From positions 1 to 22,563 of the forward strand of contig NW_013654438.1 in assembly GCF_000499385.1 (NCBI RefSeq): 22,563 nucleotides of DNA, written 5' to 3'. Under the pieces are notes generated by a model. It did not search any database and had not been told where the DNA came from. It saw only the letters and a list, made by a program, of their open reading frames with translations. The translations under genes were made by a program, and so were the position numbers. Positions 1 to 10,440 of the stretch are shown piece after piece. Each line of letters opens with the position of its first letter. The stretch's first letter is position 1. Source of the DNA: Eimeria necatrix (taxonomy: Eukaryota; Apicomplexa; Conoidasida; Eucoccidiorida; Eimeriidae).

Positions 1-584
1 CGGCTCCTGAGCAAACAAGCGCGTCACCGCCAGGCACCAAAAAGTAGCTGCATTCTGAGCTCGCCCGCTGTAGCTTTCGAGGTCACCCCAGGTGAGCGCT
101 TCTTCGCATCCTCCTCTCCAGCAAACGTCGATACATGAAGCGCGACAGTGTCCTGGTCCAGTTGCTAGGATCCCCAAATGTGGTGCCAAACGAAGTGATC
201 TGCAAGGACTCAGCCTCAGGAGCAGAGGTTGCAGCTGCCCCCTGCAATAGGCGAGCGCTTCCCTGAGCGCGACGCGGATATGCACGAGGTTTTATCATTG
301 CAGTCTCCAGGCAAAGGGTCACCCAGGATCCATCCAGACTGCCAGAGGTGTCGTTCGCAAACTTCAAATATTTGGTATTGAGGGTTTGCGCCTCTCACCA
401 AGTCCGCGTCTTCAAAACGTGTAACGTTGGTCTAGGTCTCAGCAGGCCATCCGCTTTTACCTTTTGCTTTCGCCAAATCTATCAGAAACAAAGTTTTGAG
501 CCGCCTGTAGAAGCAGCGGTGTAGCAGGCGTACCATAAAGTCGTGGGGAAAATGTATAGTGATTTCCGCGTTCGATATCATATT
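1..584. other. Unassigned sequence left of the tandem array
   Basis: I see no gene, RNA or repeat here. The longest open frames are under 110 codons, overlap one another on the minus strand, and resemble no family I recognise. The minus-strand frame at 432-755 runs across the left edge of the tandem array, which argues against a discrete gene. Comparison with the array tails gave only a faint match near 535-560, too weak to call another copy. Confidence 0.6.
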
Positions 585-1330
585 CTTACTGTCAGCCTGA
601 CATAAGAAGGTACTTGCTAAGCTTGCAGCCTTCTCAGCAACCAGCCAAGTCACATGCAGAGCATGGCATTTCCAGAAGAAGGTGCAGCGTTTTGAGACCT
701 TTATAGACCATTCATTTAAAACTTGTTTGACGAAAAACTCGAAATGCTTGCCCAAAGTGACGCTTTGGAATACAAGAAAACGCCTTTAGTCTTTTGCTTG
801 AAGCCATCCTCACACAAACGCTCACAGGAAGAAAGGCGTGCAAACGTACCCCCTGTATTTTGGAAAGAATTCTCCATCCTGAGTACTTCGCGACTTGTCA
901 GCGCGTATGGGTGTGCCTCTTTTATCACCCACTTACGGCTGGATGTAAAAAAAAGTGATGGAATACAACCCTTCCGGGGTCCTTTCAGGCTGGATAAATG
1001 CAGCGAGTCTCCTGACTGGCGAAGGCACACTGATCGCCACAAGATGCTTCTTAAGTTTGCGAAGTCCGCAATATCCTTCCAAATTACTGTACGAATCTGG
1101 ACATATCAGTGTAATGGGAGCATATAATCGCCCCTGTGTTTGTAATAAAACATAATGCTTCTCACGTCCACCGTGTAGACATATCTAGTGCTTCGCACTT
1201 CTCTTGGTGGTGGTGTCATTCAGTGATGTACGCCAAAAGCGCTGACTTCATTCATAGCACGAAGTGCATTTTTTCGCTTAGCACTCTTAGATCTCACCAA
1301 CTGGTTGTGCATCATTAGAGGTTTAATCCG
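585..1330 (+). repeat. Tandem array, head copy 1
   Basis: This is the first head unit of a direct tandem array. Its recognisable core starts with CAGCCTTCTCAGCAACC at 626, matched at 2074 (head 2), with a diverged form at 3385 (head 3). Over 626-812 it differs from head 2 at about 16 positions (about 91% identity by hand). Over its right part, about 838-1105, identity to head 2 falls to about 84%. The segment at about 1158-1292 is missing from head 2 but present in head 3, so its loss is private to head 2. The left edge is uncertain by tens of bases because similarity fades near 585-600. A 134-codon plus-strand frame at 723-1127 has counterparts in the other heads but no recognisable domain, and I regard it as a by-product of the duplication. 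Confidence 0.9.
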
Positions 1331-2060
1331 AATTTTCTTCGAGATAGATTACGTGTAGTCGATCAGATAACCAAAGCCTACGCCGCTAATTCCTGCAGCG
1401 TACAGGAGCGATAACGTAGCTAAAACAAAAACTATTCGCTGCAGCTCTTGCGTGATGCGCAGCATGTCTTCGCCGCAGTGCGGGCATGGTACTGTGAGCT
1501 GGAAAGCCTGAGAAACGAATGTCGAGCAAACGCGAAGCCATAGTTTTGACGTCTTATGACAAGATGGGTACGTCGGGTACAAATAAAAATATAAATGCAT
1601 GCGAACCCAGCACTGCTCGCTGTCCAGTGAAGCCGCCTCTCCAATGTAAATGTATGGTTTATAAACCGGTTTAGTGTTTGTTTCAGCATTCAAGAATACA
1701 CATTTTATGGTACTTGTAGACTGGTTACGGAAAGCAAGAATACATTCCACCTGTCAAACTGATACAACCATAGGGATGGGCCATAATGCAAATTTATAGA
1801 AGTGTGCCGCGCCTGATATAAGCCAGATGTACATGCCTGCTGATTAGGAAAAGATTCACACTTTACAGGTTTGAAGATTCCTGGGAATTATTAGACGTAC
1901 TGAAGCGACCACAAACGGACACGCCAGAAGCTGTGGGACGGGAAAAGCATATTAAGAATAGAACATGGGACAAGAGCCGTTAACCAACTACCAGACAAGA
2001 AAAAAGACACCCTGACGTGCCTCGAGGGGGGGCAAAGTCAAGGTATTCAATGACAGGCTC
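1331..2060 (+). repeat. Tandem array, tail copy 1
   Basis: This is the first tail unit, beginning at AATTTTCTTCGAGATAG, and it pairs with 2637-3372. In 1471-1605 against 2774-2908 (135 bp, no gaps) I count 24 differences, about 82% identity. Scored in the three registers these fall 9, 6 and 9, so there is no codon periodicity. A 133-codon minus-strand frame at 1349-1750 contains the string CPHCGED, but the same frame in tail 2 has stops on both sides of that string. I therefore do not call it a gene. The tail leads directly into head 2. Confidence 0.88.
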
Positions 2061-2636
2061 ATTGCTAAACCTACAGCCTTCTCAGCAACCAGCCAAGTCA
2101 CATGCATAGCATGGCATTTCCAGAAGAAAGTGCAGCATTTCTACACCTTTATATACTATTCATTTAGAACTTGTGTGACGAAACACTTGAAATGCTTGCC
2201 CAAAGCGACGCTTTGGAATACAAGAAAACGCCTTTAGTCTTTTTCTTGAAGGCATCCTCATACAAACGCTCACAAGAAGAAAGGCGTGCAAACGTACATC
2301 CTGTATTTTGGAAAGGGTTCTCCTTCTTGAGTATTTCGCAATTTTCAGCGCGTATGGCTATACCTCTTTTGTCACCCACTTGAGGCTTGGTGCAGCAAAG
2401 TGATGGAGCACAACCCTTCTGGGGTTCATTCAGGCTGGATAAATGCAGCAAGTCTTCTGACTGGCCAAGGCACAATGATCATGCCAAGATGCTTCTTAAG
2501 TTTGCGAAGTCCACAACATCCCTCCAAATTACTGTGCCAATCTGGAGAGATGAAAGTGATGGGGTCATATAATCGCCCCTGTGTTTGTATTTCTCGGTCT
2601 CATCATCTGGGTGCGTGGCATTGGTGGGTAAATTCG
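2061..2636 (+). repeat. Tandem array, head copy 2, with internal deletion
   Basis: This is the second head unit. Its left part (2074-2262) is close to head 1. Its right part (about 2286-2543) differs from head 3 (3578-3836) at only about 8 positions, about 97% identity, whereas head 1 against head 2 over the same part is about 84%. Near 2597 it lacks about 135 bp that head 1 (about 1158-1292) and head 3 both keep. This explains why the second array period (1311 bp) is shorter than the first (1448 bp). The frames at 2171-2383 (plus) and 2164-2475 (minus) mirror those in head 1, with no recognisable product. Confidence 0.9.
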
Positions 2637-3372
2637 AATGTTCTTCGAGATAGATATTTTGAAGCCGATCGGATAATCAAAGCCTGCCCTGCCGATACCT
2701 GTGGCCTACAGGAGCGGCAACGTATCAAAAACAAAAAATATTCACCGGAGCGCCGGCATGATGCAAAAGTCTCCGCCGCAGTGCGGGCATGGTACTGTGG
2801 GGTGAAAAGCCTAGGAACCGCATGTCGAGCAGATGCGAAGCTGTGGTTTTGACGTTTTGTCCCAACATAACTAGCTCGGGTACAAATAAAGATATTAATG
2901 CATGCGAAGGCGGCACTGGTTGCTGTCCAGTGAAGCCGGCTCGCCCCTGTAAATGTATGGTTCACAAATCGGCTCAATGTTCGCTTCGAGATTCACTAAT
3001 GCGCATTTCATGGTAAAGACTGATAGACTGGTTAGGGGAAGTAAGGTCACATTATTCTAGCTGTCAAACTGATACAACCACAGAAATGGGCCATCATGCA
3101 AATCCATAAAGGCATGCCGCCTCTGAGGGAAGCCAGATGTGCATGCCTGCCGACGAGGAAAAGATTCAGATTTTACAGGTTCGTAGAGTTCTGGGAGTTA
3201 TCTGATGTACTGAAGCGATCATCAACGGAAACGCTAGAAGCTGTATGGCGGGAAAAACATATCAAGTATGGAACATGAGATAAGTGCCATCAATCAACTA
3301 TCAGACAAGAGAAGCGGTAACCTGATGTGTCCCGAGGGGAATGCAAAGTCATCGTATTCAATGGCAGACGTA
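2637..3372 (+). repeat. Tandem array, tail copy 2
   Basis: This is the second tail unit, collinear with 1331-2060 over its full length. Shared landmarks include CGCCGCAGTGCGGGCATGG (1471 and 2774) and CTGTCAAACTGATACAACCA (near 1751 and 3061). The unit lengths are almost equal: about 743 bp from tail start to the next head core in copy 1 and 748 bp in copy 2. Minus-strand frames here (2603-2977, 2725-2916) are the shifted or broken equivalents of those in tail 1. No terminal inverted repeats or target-site duplications are apparent at its edges. Confidence 0.88.
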
Positions 3373-4075
3373 TTGCTAAACGTGCAGCCTTCTCAGTAGT
3401 TAGCTAAGGCAAGTGCAGAGCCAGGAATTTCGAGAAGAAGATGCAGCGTTTTAGACCTTGATACATCATTCATTCCGAGCTCGTTCGACGAAAAAGTCAA
3501 CATGCTGCCTGCGCAAGGAAACGCCTGCAGTCATTGCCTTGAAGGCATCCTCACGCAAACGCTCACAAGCAGCAAGGCGTGCAAACGTACATCCTGTATT
3601 TTGGAAAGGGTTCTCCTTCTTGAGTATTTCGCAATTTTCAGCGCGTATGGCTATACCTCTTTTATCACCCACTTAAGGCTTGATGCAACAAAGTGATGGA
3701 GCACTACCCTTCTGGGGTTCATTCAGGCTGGATAAATGCAGCAAGTCTTCTGACTGGCCGAGGCACAATGATCATGCCAAGATGCTTCTTAAGTTGGCGA
3801 AGTCCACAACATCCCTCCAAATTAGTGTGCCAATCTGAAAATAATGGAAGCACATACTCGCCCCTGGGCTTGTAATCAACCGGATTGCTTGTCTCAGCGT
3901 CTAGCGTGTGGACATGTCTAAAGCGTCGTGCAGCCATGTCTAGGGCTTCGCATATTTCCCCTTTTTGATGTCATTCAGTGATAAGCACCTTAGTTACTGA
4001 CTTCATTCATAGTGCGACGTGGTTGGTTTCGCTTAACAATGCTTGGCCTCACAAGCTGGTTGTGTAGTATTGAAT
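3373..4075 (+). repeat. Tandem array, head copy 3, terminal copy
   Basis: This is the third head unit and the right end of the array. Its left part is the most diverged of the three, and near 3500-3530 it lacks most of a stretch that heads 1 and 2 share (around 745-775 and 2193-2223). From about 3540 to 3836 it becomes nearly identical to head 2. It retains the segment missing from head 2, including CATTCAGTGAT (1218 and 3973) and ACTTCATTCATAG (1244 and 3999). Similarity stops near 4075, close to the head/tail junction seen in copy 1, and no third tail follows. Confidence 0.88.
3911..3954 (+). repeat. Imperfect 22-bp tandem duplication inside head 3
   Basis: Two adjacent 22-bp units (3911-3932 and 3933-3954) share CATGTCTA and a following GC.TCG, matching at 15 of 22 positions. 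Head 1 has a single corresponding unit near 1178-1199. The second unit therefore looks like a small duplication that arose in head 3. Confidence 0.55.
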
Positions 4076-4189
4076 GTCAAACCTCAGCATCATGGGAATA
4101 AGGCGAAGTAAATGCTGTAGTGTTGTCTCGCCACTCGCTATGCTACAATAATATCAATGAGGCGACATGAAGCAAAATTGGCTGGCCGC

Positions 4190-4315
4190 AGTGCTGCAAA
4201 GCTTCTAGGATTTGGGAAGCATTGAACACTACTGTCAGAGCGAAACCGAAGCAGTGCTGCAAAGCTTCTAGGATTTGGGAAGCATTGAACACTACTATCA
4301 GAGCGAAACCGAAGC
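4190..4315 (+). repeat. Two-copy 63-bp tandem duplication
   Basis: Units 4190-4252 and 4253-4315 are each 63 bp, head to tail, and differ at one base (G in copy 1, A in copy 2, within ACTACTRTCAGAGCG). The unit begins AGTGCTGCAAAGCTTC and ends GCGAAACCGAAGC. Since 63 is a multiple of three, the duplication would keep a reading frame, but no frame of useful length spans it. The near-perfect identity means it is young compared with the rest of the duplications here. Confidence 0.97.
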
Positions 4316-6585
4316 CCTGATGCTAATGCTTGCCGCGTTAGGATGTGCAGAGGTGCTCATAATTTAGTGAAGTTGCCGTAACAACGCGTAGACAAATGCC
4401 TTCGGCACCGAAAGAATCATTCTATGGTGAGAGACGCACTAAATAATGAATACCTCAAGATATCTCGTGAAATGCCTGGGCCATGAGGGCAAATATATGC
4501 GATATCCAACGAACACGTCAGCATGACGTGCAGCCATGAGAGCAGCGATATACGCGTGACGTCTTGTAGAAATAACATTGCACCTTCTCTACATGTAGTG
4601 CATACTGACAGCTTTGGCTCACAAAAGAGTATATTCAATAAAAAGGCAAGCGAGTATCAGCCATTTACACACAAGAGAGCTGCCATTTTGATGTACCTCG
4701 AGACCAACTCAAAGTTGGCGGGATCAGTTTTACCTGTTTTGTGGAACTCACAGCCTATTGTTATCAAGCACACTCGCTCCGGCATTATCCTACATAGATT
4801 AAACTGTTGTCTGCACTCTCGCGCATAAGAGTTGTAGTGCCAAGACAACCTAATGGGCTTGTTGCGAGGGCTTTGGGCAGCAATGAACTCGAAAAGATTA
4901 TCACAAAAGCGACTGACAAAGGAGGGACAAGGTATACGGACTTGCTGGGAATCGAATATGGCTTTTGAATGCAAGTCTACTGAAGGCAGGTCTGTTCCAG
5001 TGACTTTTGTGTATGTCCACAGTTCATCTGAAGTCGCTGCAATTCATGATCAATGACAGAGTATAAACAAACGTATGCTCTCACTGAAACAAGAGGGCGA
5101 AATCCACGGATAGAAGAACACGCGACGTTCAAGTTAGCAGGAAGATAACGGAAAGCGATTTTCTCCTCGAGCGATATATCCAATGTTTGCTGCAGTCAAA
5201 ATTTATCACCCTCCACAAAATACGCAATAAATGGAGTTTCAATTTGTGTGGCATTTCTGCGAAAGGAAGTAAGACTATTCTTGACTGCGTTTCAAGACAA
5301 ATATCTCAGCTACGTTTCTTGTACATCAATATTTGCCTTCTCTACTAGCACGCTTTCCCACCCCTCATGCTCACTCCCTGTTTTTTCATCGAATCACAAT
5401 TCACGCAGCCTGTGTTGATAAACTTTACGGAGTTGCGTCCACCCCGAAGTGTTGAGCCTTCCAATTATTGATGCGGATACATGCTGGCACACAGAGCTGC
5501 CTGTTTCAAGATGGCAGTTGCACATAGATGCCCAAAGACGAAAACAAGAAGCCGAAGCGTTTCCTTCACCTCAATATATCTTAACATGTTACAATTTTGT
5601 ATGCAAAACAAAAACACATAACCATCCCCCCGTCTCCAGTCCCTACGTAGCGAAGCAGCCTAAATTGCTAGCAAAACCAGTATTGACAAGCAGAACACCC
5701 TGCAATCAGCAAATGTTGCTCAAATCCGATTCGCAGGGCTCACATACTGAAACAAGTCATGAACAAGTAACAATAACTTGTTTTGGTGGCATTTACATAT
5801 CATCACTAATCAACCTGCCAAACTTTGTGACACACGTTAGCTCAAATAGTACTTGTAAGCAAACAGACAACAACGTTTGCGCGTGAAATGTTGTGCTCTC
5901 GGCAAACATTTTAGTCATGTAAGGCTTACTACGTACTTACGGGCAGGGAATTTACCTGTTTCACGCAACACGGTAAGTCATGAACGCGCTATAAAAAAGG
6001 CGAAGCTGAGCTACATGATTTCAAATAATGGCAGATCGACTTTCTCCAGCGGCTTTGCGCACTTGGCATATTGCATATTAAAAATAATAACGGCAAGCCG
6101 CTTAGGCAATTGGCCTTGTAATGCCAAATTTCACACTGCCATGCAATCCCAAAGTTCGCACCTTGCGCAATAACTGGTCGTACTTTCTGGTAACATGCAC
6201 ACGCACGGCGTTAAGTGTCTCGAAAAAGACAGTACAAAATGTGAGCTATGCTCCAAGAAGCTGTGACAGAGTACCACGTTTTGCTAGCTCTGATCCAAAT
6301 TAGCTGCACTATACGCACATCCTAAGCAGCCAAACGTGATAATAATGCAGCTGCCGAAATCACTTAGTGCGCTTGAACGCAACCTTCGACGCGGTTGCGA
6401 ATCATTGGTTTGGGAGACGCTCTCGGTTTACCCTGCATCTTTGCTATTTTGCGTAGGATGCCCAAAGCTGTGGAATGTCTTACGAGCTGGTTCAGAGATT
6501 ACCGATTTTCGATTTTGTAACTTGCTACATACAATATCAGCTCATTAGCTTAAAGTCACCAGCAATGAATAGCATTGACATAGGA

Positions 6586-6599
6586 GCTCCGGCCGGAGC
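6586..6599. repeat. Perfect 14-bp GC-rich palindrome
   Basis: GCTCCGGCCGGAGC reads the same on both strands. It sits in the most G+C-rich short patch noticed in the window, with an overlapping GAGCTC palindrome on the left (6584-6589) and GCGCCGG to the right. It has no spacer and no adjacent T-run, so it is not a terminator-like hairpin. It could be a dimer-binding site or chance, and no neighbouring gene gives it a role. Confidence 0.6.
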
Positions 6600-7931
6600 G
6601 CCGGACGCATAACTGCCTAAAAGGATTTTGCGTGGCGCCCATTCTCGAATATTAGCGCCGTAAACAGTAAAGTGCATCTTATCAGAATAGTGCCTAAGCT
6701 GAGCAACCCCTGGATGACGAATGACGTCTTTCGAATGGTAAATGCCTCAGGCTAGCCGCAATAGTTCCAGTCCAAACATCATGCTCAAAATCGTGTACTC
6801 ACAGTCTGGCTCGTACATAGTGATGTTGATGTATCTCCTTTAGGGTCATTTTCAAACACCGATTTATTTTTCATGCCTGCATCACTTGGAAGATCAGCAA
6901 CAATCTAAGCAAAGACGGTATAGGCCTTGGCGTGCTGATAGACAACACAGTATTCGCCTATTCCCCGTGAGGCGCACTTGCTGCAATATCGGGAGGCAAT
7001 CATCCTCGAATATGCATCTTCACATTGAAGAGCGTTTCGCCACCAAGGTAAGCATTGTGGGCCACAACGCTTCTGTAAGCCTCTTATGTGCTCATTGTAC
7101 AATACTGGGAAGCTAGGTGGCCCCAAACATACTTCCTGTGTCTCCAGTGACCTAGTGACAACGTCAAGCTTTCCAAGAAGCCGATGATTTACCACCGCTG
7201 CCAGCAGAGATTAAGGCACTTGCAGTTGTTTGCGACGTGACCTTCATGGAATGCCAAGAAGTGATACTTTTCAATAGTGTTATCCCTCTCAGGGTGTGTA
7301 GTTGAACATACAGAAGTTCTAGTTGTAGCGACAAAAACTTTGTGAATTTGTTGCCAGCATGACTGACCTATAATTCAGTAGGATACAAGCGAACAGATGT
7401 CCGGACGACAACACGGTAATAATAACCGTATTTTATGCAGCTTACCAGCTAGTGTTTAGCTGACGATGGATTTTGTCTGAGCTACACAAGAGCGCAAAAA
7501 CGAATGATGAGTTATCTTGCTACGAAAGCTTTGTTGCTCCACAACGGCCGCTGACTGTATGGGATCATTGTCGCCTAGTTTGCATCATATCAAAAATACA
7601 GCGGCTTCTTTCTGTTCTGGCTGCTGTTGTCAGCCCTATACATTAGTGCAGCTTGCATTGAAGTATAAGGCTGACAACGTCAGTCAAGCCACGATGTGTT
7701 AAGCACATTGTGAGATGACAATGTGTTACACATTTACTGCTTTCCGAGAACCACGAACAAAATTAGCACAGTCATTGTAAGCTGCAGTAAATCCTGGAAA
7801 ACGAACGTGTAGCTGGCATAAGGAGAAGGTTCGGCAGCGGAACGCAGGCCTGAAGGCGGCAAGCCAGTTGCTTCTTGATTCGTTGAACCGTTCACAGCTT
7901 AGAATTTTCCTGAGAAGAGATGTGGCAGCTA

Positions 7932-7946
7932 CAGCATAATATGCTG
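7932..7946. repeat. Short inverted repeat
   Basis: CAGCATAATATGCTG is a 15-base palindrome with 7-base arms around a single A. It lies just left of where similarity to the 14-kb segment begins. Chance is a reasonable explanation for a palindrome this short. Confidence 0.4.
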
Positions 7947-7949
7947 CAT

Positions 7950-10440
7950 GGGCCAATATATTATAGAAAAACGCCCTGTCAGTTCATGAAAAACGCTCCA
8001 AGCGCTTGCGTATGTCTCCAAATGAAATGATATAGCCAAATAGCTTCTGGTTTACGACAACGTTTAAGAAGCATCATGTCGATGTGTATTTGGCATATGA
8101 AAAAGACCCTGCTACATACGTCCTAGAAGGTTGACAGCCAAGCATGGCTACAGTTATTGCCGATGTTCACAGAAAATATGAACATTCTGTGACTAAGATT
8201 AGGAACTGCGTAAACAGACGCCTCTTCGCACTGTCCAAACTCTACAGCTTCCAGGAAAAGCAATGGTGCACTTATCGGGCACTTCGTCAGCAAGTGTAAG
8301 CCAATACCAGCAGCCGGCATGGGAAGAGCTTTCTTTACTAGCTTGGCTCCAGTGTATCACAAAAGAATCATTGCAAACCATTAGCAGTCCACGGAATTCG
8401 GAATATGTCGTCACTGTTCAGCGCACTAACCTAATATTTAGGACCAGCTCGCCTTACGCCCTGTAGATTACAAGATATCCACAATATACGACTAAGGAAT
8501 TTCCCTAAAATACTTTGCAGCCAAAAGTTGGTAGCCCGCTAGCTTCTGCGGCAGTCCTAACTCCCAGTGACCCGTATGTGCTACAATGCAAAAATGAAAA
8601 GCGTATAACTCGAAGTTTGTTTTCACAACGTGTGAGTCAGATGGTGCTAAACAGCCAGTCTCACGGATAAAAAGCCAATGTCGCAATACGTTTTTTTTCA
8701 CGTCTAGAAACATCAATAAGCTGTGTACATCTCAGATCATATATTAAAGCCGTGAGTGCCGTTTGGGGACTTTGGCTTTAACAGCAAGCTTGTTTCTTAT
8801 CCAAAGTACTCTTTGTTCACGGGTCTAGTTGACGAATGCAAGCTAGACTTTTCGTGGAAACTCCTTTCTTCTCGCATCGACAGGTCCGTGGTATGCGATA
8901 GTGCTGCAGGCTTGTGAGAGGCTTCATTACTCGACAATTGATTCGAGCACCACACCCGGCAGCAACTACGCGGCTGCGTACGAAGTTGCTTCCTTTGCAT
9001 GCTATGCAAAACTATGATAATGCTTAGAATTTGTTCGTACTCTTGCATTGTGCTGAAATAAAGGCGTCTTGGAATTTGTGTGCGAAGTCAAAAAAATAAC
9101 AGCCATACTATGAAGGAGCTGCATCAGTAAGAACAGGAGTACGTAGTTCATAAATACGCTCCTATTCTCGCAACAACATATACTGCAGTTCTTTGAGTCC
9201 CCACTCAGAGTCTCGGGGGGTGCATTACAGACACAGAATATATGCATTGGCAGGCGGCATCAATTAAAATGGGCAACTCCACTTAGGCTTATATCCCACC
9301 ACGGCGACTAATATAGAATGTGACCGTGCGCCGTTGATCGCATTTCTGATCAGCAACGCAACGCGCACGCCGGGCAAAACAACCCAAAATCACCAACAGA
9401 AGCAATCAGTAAAGCATCACATTTCGGCTATTCACATTTTCGCATCAACATAATGCATGAAGGCCAGCAGATGGGGCTGCAGCAACGGCGAACGCCCCCT
9501 ACGTGGAATCCTTGCAAAGGCACAAGTGCTATGCATGACACTGGAATTCGAGCTAGCGCTCCTCCTTTCAGGGTTGTTGCATAATTTATTCTCCGTAGCA
9601 GGATTAAATAATTCAAATCATTTTTGCATCTGCACATTTGCGTTACTAGTACACGATAGGCGCGGGTCGCGTCCAACGCACAGTGTGATAAATAGTGTTT
9701 TAGATTCATCAGCATCCCAGGAGCAATTAACGCGCCTCGTGTTCGTGGGCTCAATGAAGCACCAAGCCCTTCACAGTACGTAAATCCCGAACCAAGCGCG
9801 GCGTGCGGCGCCAGTAGACAGACAATTCGGTACAAGTGTTGGCTGTGTTGAAACGTCACTACTTTGCGCCACTCCTACTAGAGAAATGCCCTACAAACTA
9901 CGCTGCGTCGCTTTGAAACATATCAGCAGCTCGGCATCTCCATACCGGTTATCTATAAGCACTAGCCCTGACTAATGTCTCTGATCGTGGCCCTAATCGA
10001 TCAAATTAGCTCTGTAGTTGAAGGTCACAGAGATTTCAACAAGTAGAATTGTAGCTACATGGAGCTTCATACATAGTTTGCAATATCTCCCTGACCAATG
10101 AGCAGGAACAGAAGACCTTTGTGAGCCGAAGAGAAGTCAGTCCAGCGTGCAATAATTTTCATGCTTGATGCTTCACAGTAAGCGACCGCGACACGTCCTC
10201 GATGCTTTGAAACATGACATATTTGTTCCATAAGGGACAACGCTCTGGTTTCACGAAACGGAAGCGCTGTTCTAAGCTTGATGCAGTGAACAAAACAAAT
10301 GAATGGCCGATCACGCCAATCCTGTCTGGACATCCCTTGTAATTATCTCTGTCGTGCTGGAAACGCAAAAAAAATAGGCTAACTTCAAAGCATTAATTTT
10401 GCATCCCGACACAAAATTCTTTCACGAGCGCGTACAGTTT
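7950..10440 (+). repeat. Diverged segmental repeat, copy A
   Basis: This segment is collinear and in the same orientation as copy B at about 14.04-17.04 kb. Anchors are 8300-8329 with 14393-14422 (3 differences in 30 bases), GGGGACTTTGG at 8765 with 14917, a CGCGGG.CGCG block at 9661 with 15594, 10070-10171 with 16686-16787 (27 differences in 102 bases), and 10376-10425 with 16989-17038 (14 differences in 50). The offset is about 6.09-6.15 kb at first, 5.93 kb at 9.66 kb, and 6.61 kb at the right end, so several indels separate the copies. Similarity between anchors is patchy. In the 102-bp block the differences fall 5, 10 and 12 on the three codon positions of the minus-strand frame, which does not look like protein constraint. 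The left edge is approximate. Confidence 0.75.
8994..9010. repeat. Short inverted repeat with 3-base centre
   Basis: TTTGCAT and ATGCAAA flank a GCT centre, giving a 17-base hairpin-capable palindrome. It lies inside segmental copy A and is not obviously kept in copy B, so it is probably incidental. Confidence 0.4.

Larger units (their letters stand above)
4316..7949. other. Unassigned stretch, no recognised gene
   Basis: I see no gene that I can support. The longest frame is 145 codons on the plus strand (5449-5886). It starts with GTG in this reading, is rich in Thr, Ser, Asn and Lys, has no domain I recognise, and is followed by unrelated short frames in other registers. A plus-strand frame at 4523-4828 continues in register to 5056 after two close stops (4826-4828 and 4835-4837), and an overlapping 105-codon minus-strand frame covers 4657-4974. 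None has splice-site or conservation support. The region also holds two short palindromes, listed separately. Confidence 0.55.

Noticed and set aside
1349..1750. 133-codon minus-strand frame with CPHCGED and a hydrophobic C-terminal stretch, like a zinc-ribbon membrane protein.
   Set aside because: In tail 2 the equivalent frame has TAG before and TGA after the CPHC string, only one CxxC pair is present, and base changes between copies show no codon periodicity.
3700..3800. Overlapping frames in the heads (for example at 955-1155, 2400-2852 and 3693-3875) that translate to similar peptides.
   Set aside because: The similarity follows from the nearly identical DNA of the array copies; no frame stays open with the same ends in all three.
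4935..4965. Minus-strand TTCGATTCC resembling a tRNA B box.
   Set aside because: The flanking bases do not form a T-arm stem, and there is no A box, anticodon arm or acceptor stem at the right distance.
5449..5886. 145-codon plus-strand open frame as a possible gene.
   Set aside because: It starts with GTG in a eukaryotic context, has no recognised domain, and frames near this length are expected by chance in a window of this size.
10067..10333. 88-codon minus-strand frame whose translation can be aligned to the minus strand of 16686-16860 (shared RWT, HK, NYV).
   Set aside because: The copy B frame contains a stop and a length change, and differences fall 5/10/12 on codon positions 1/2/3, so second positions are not protected. 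DNA duplication explains the similarity.
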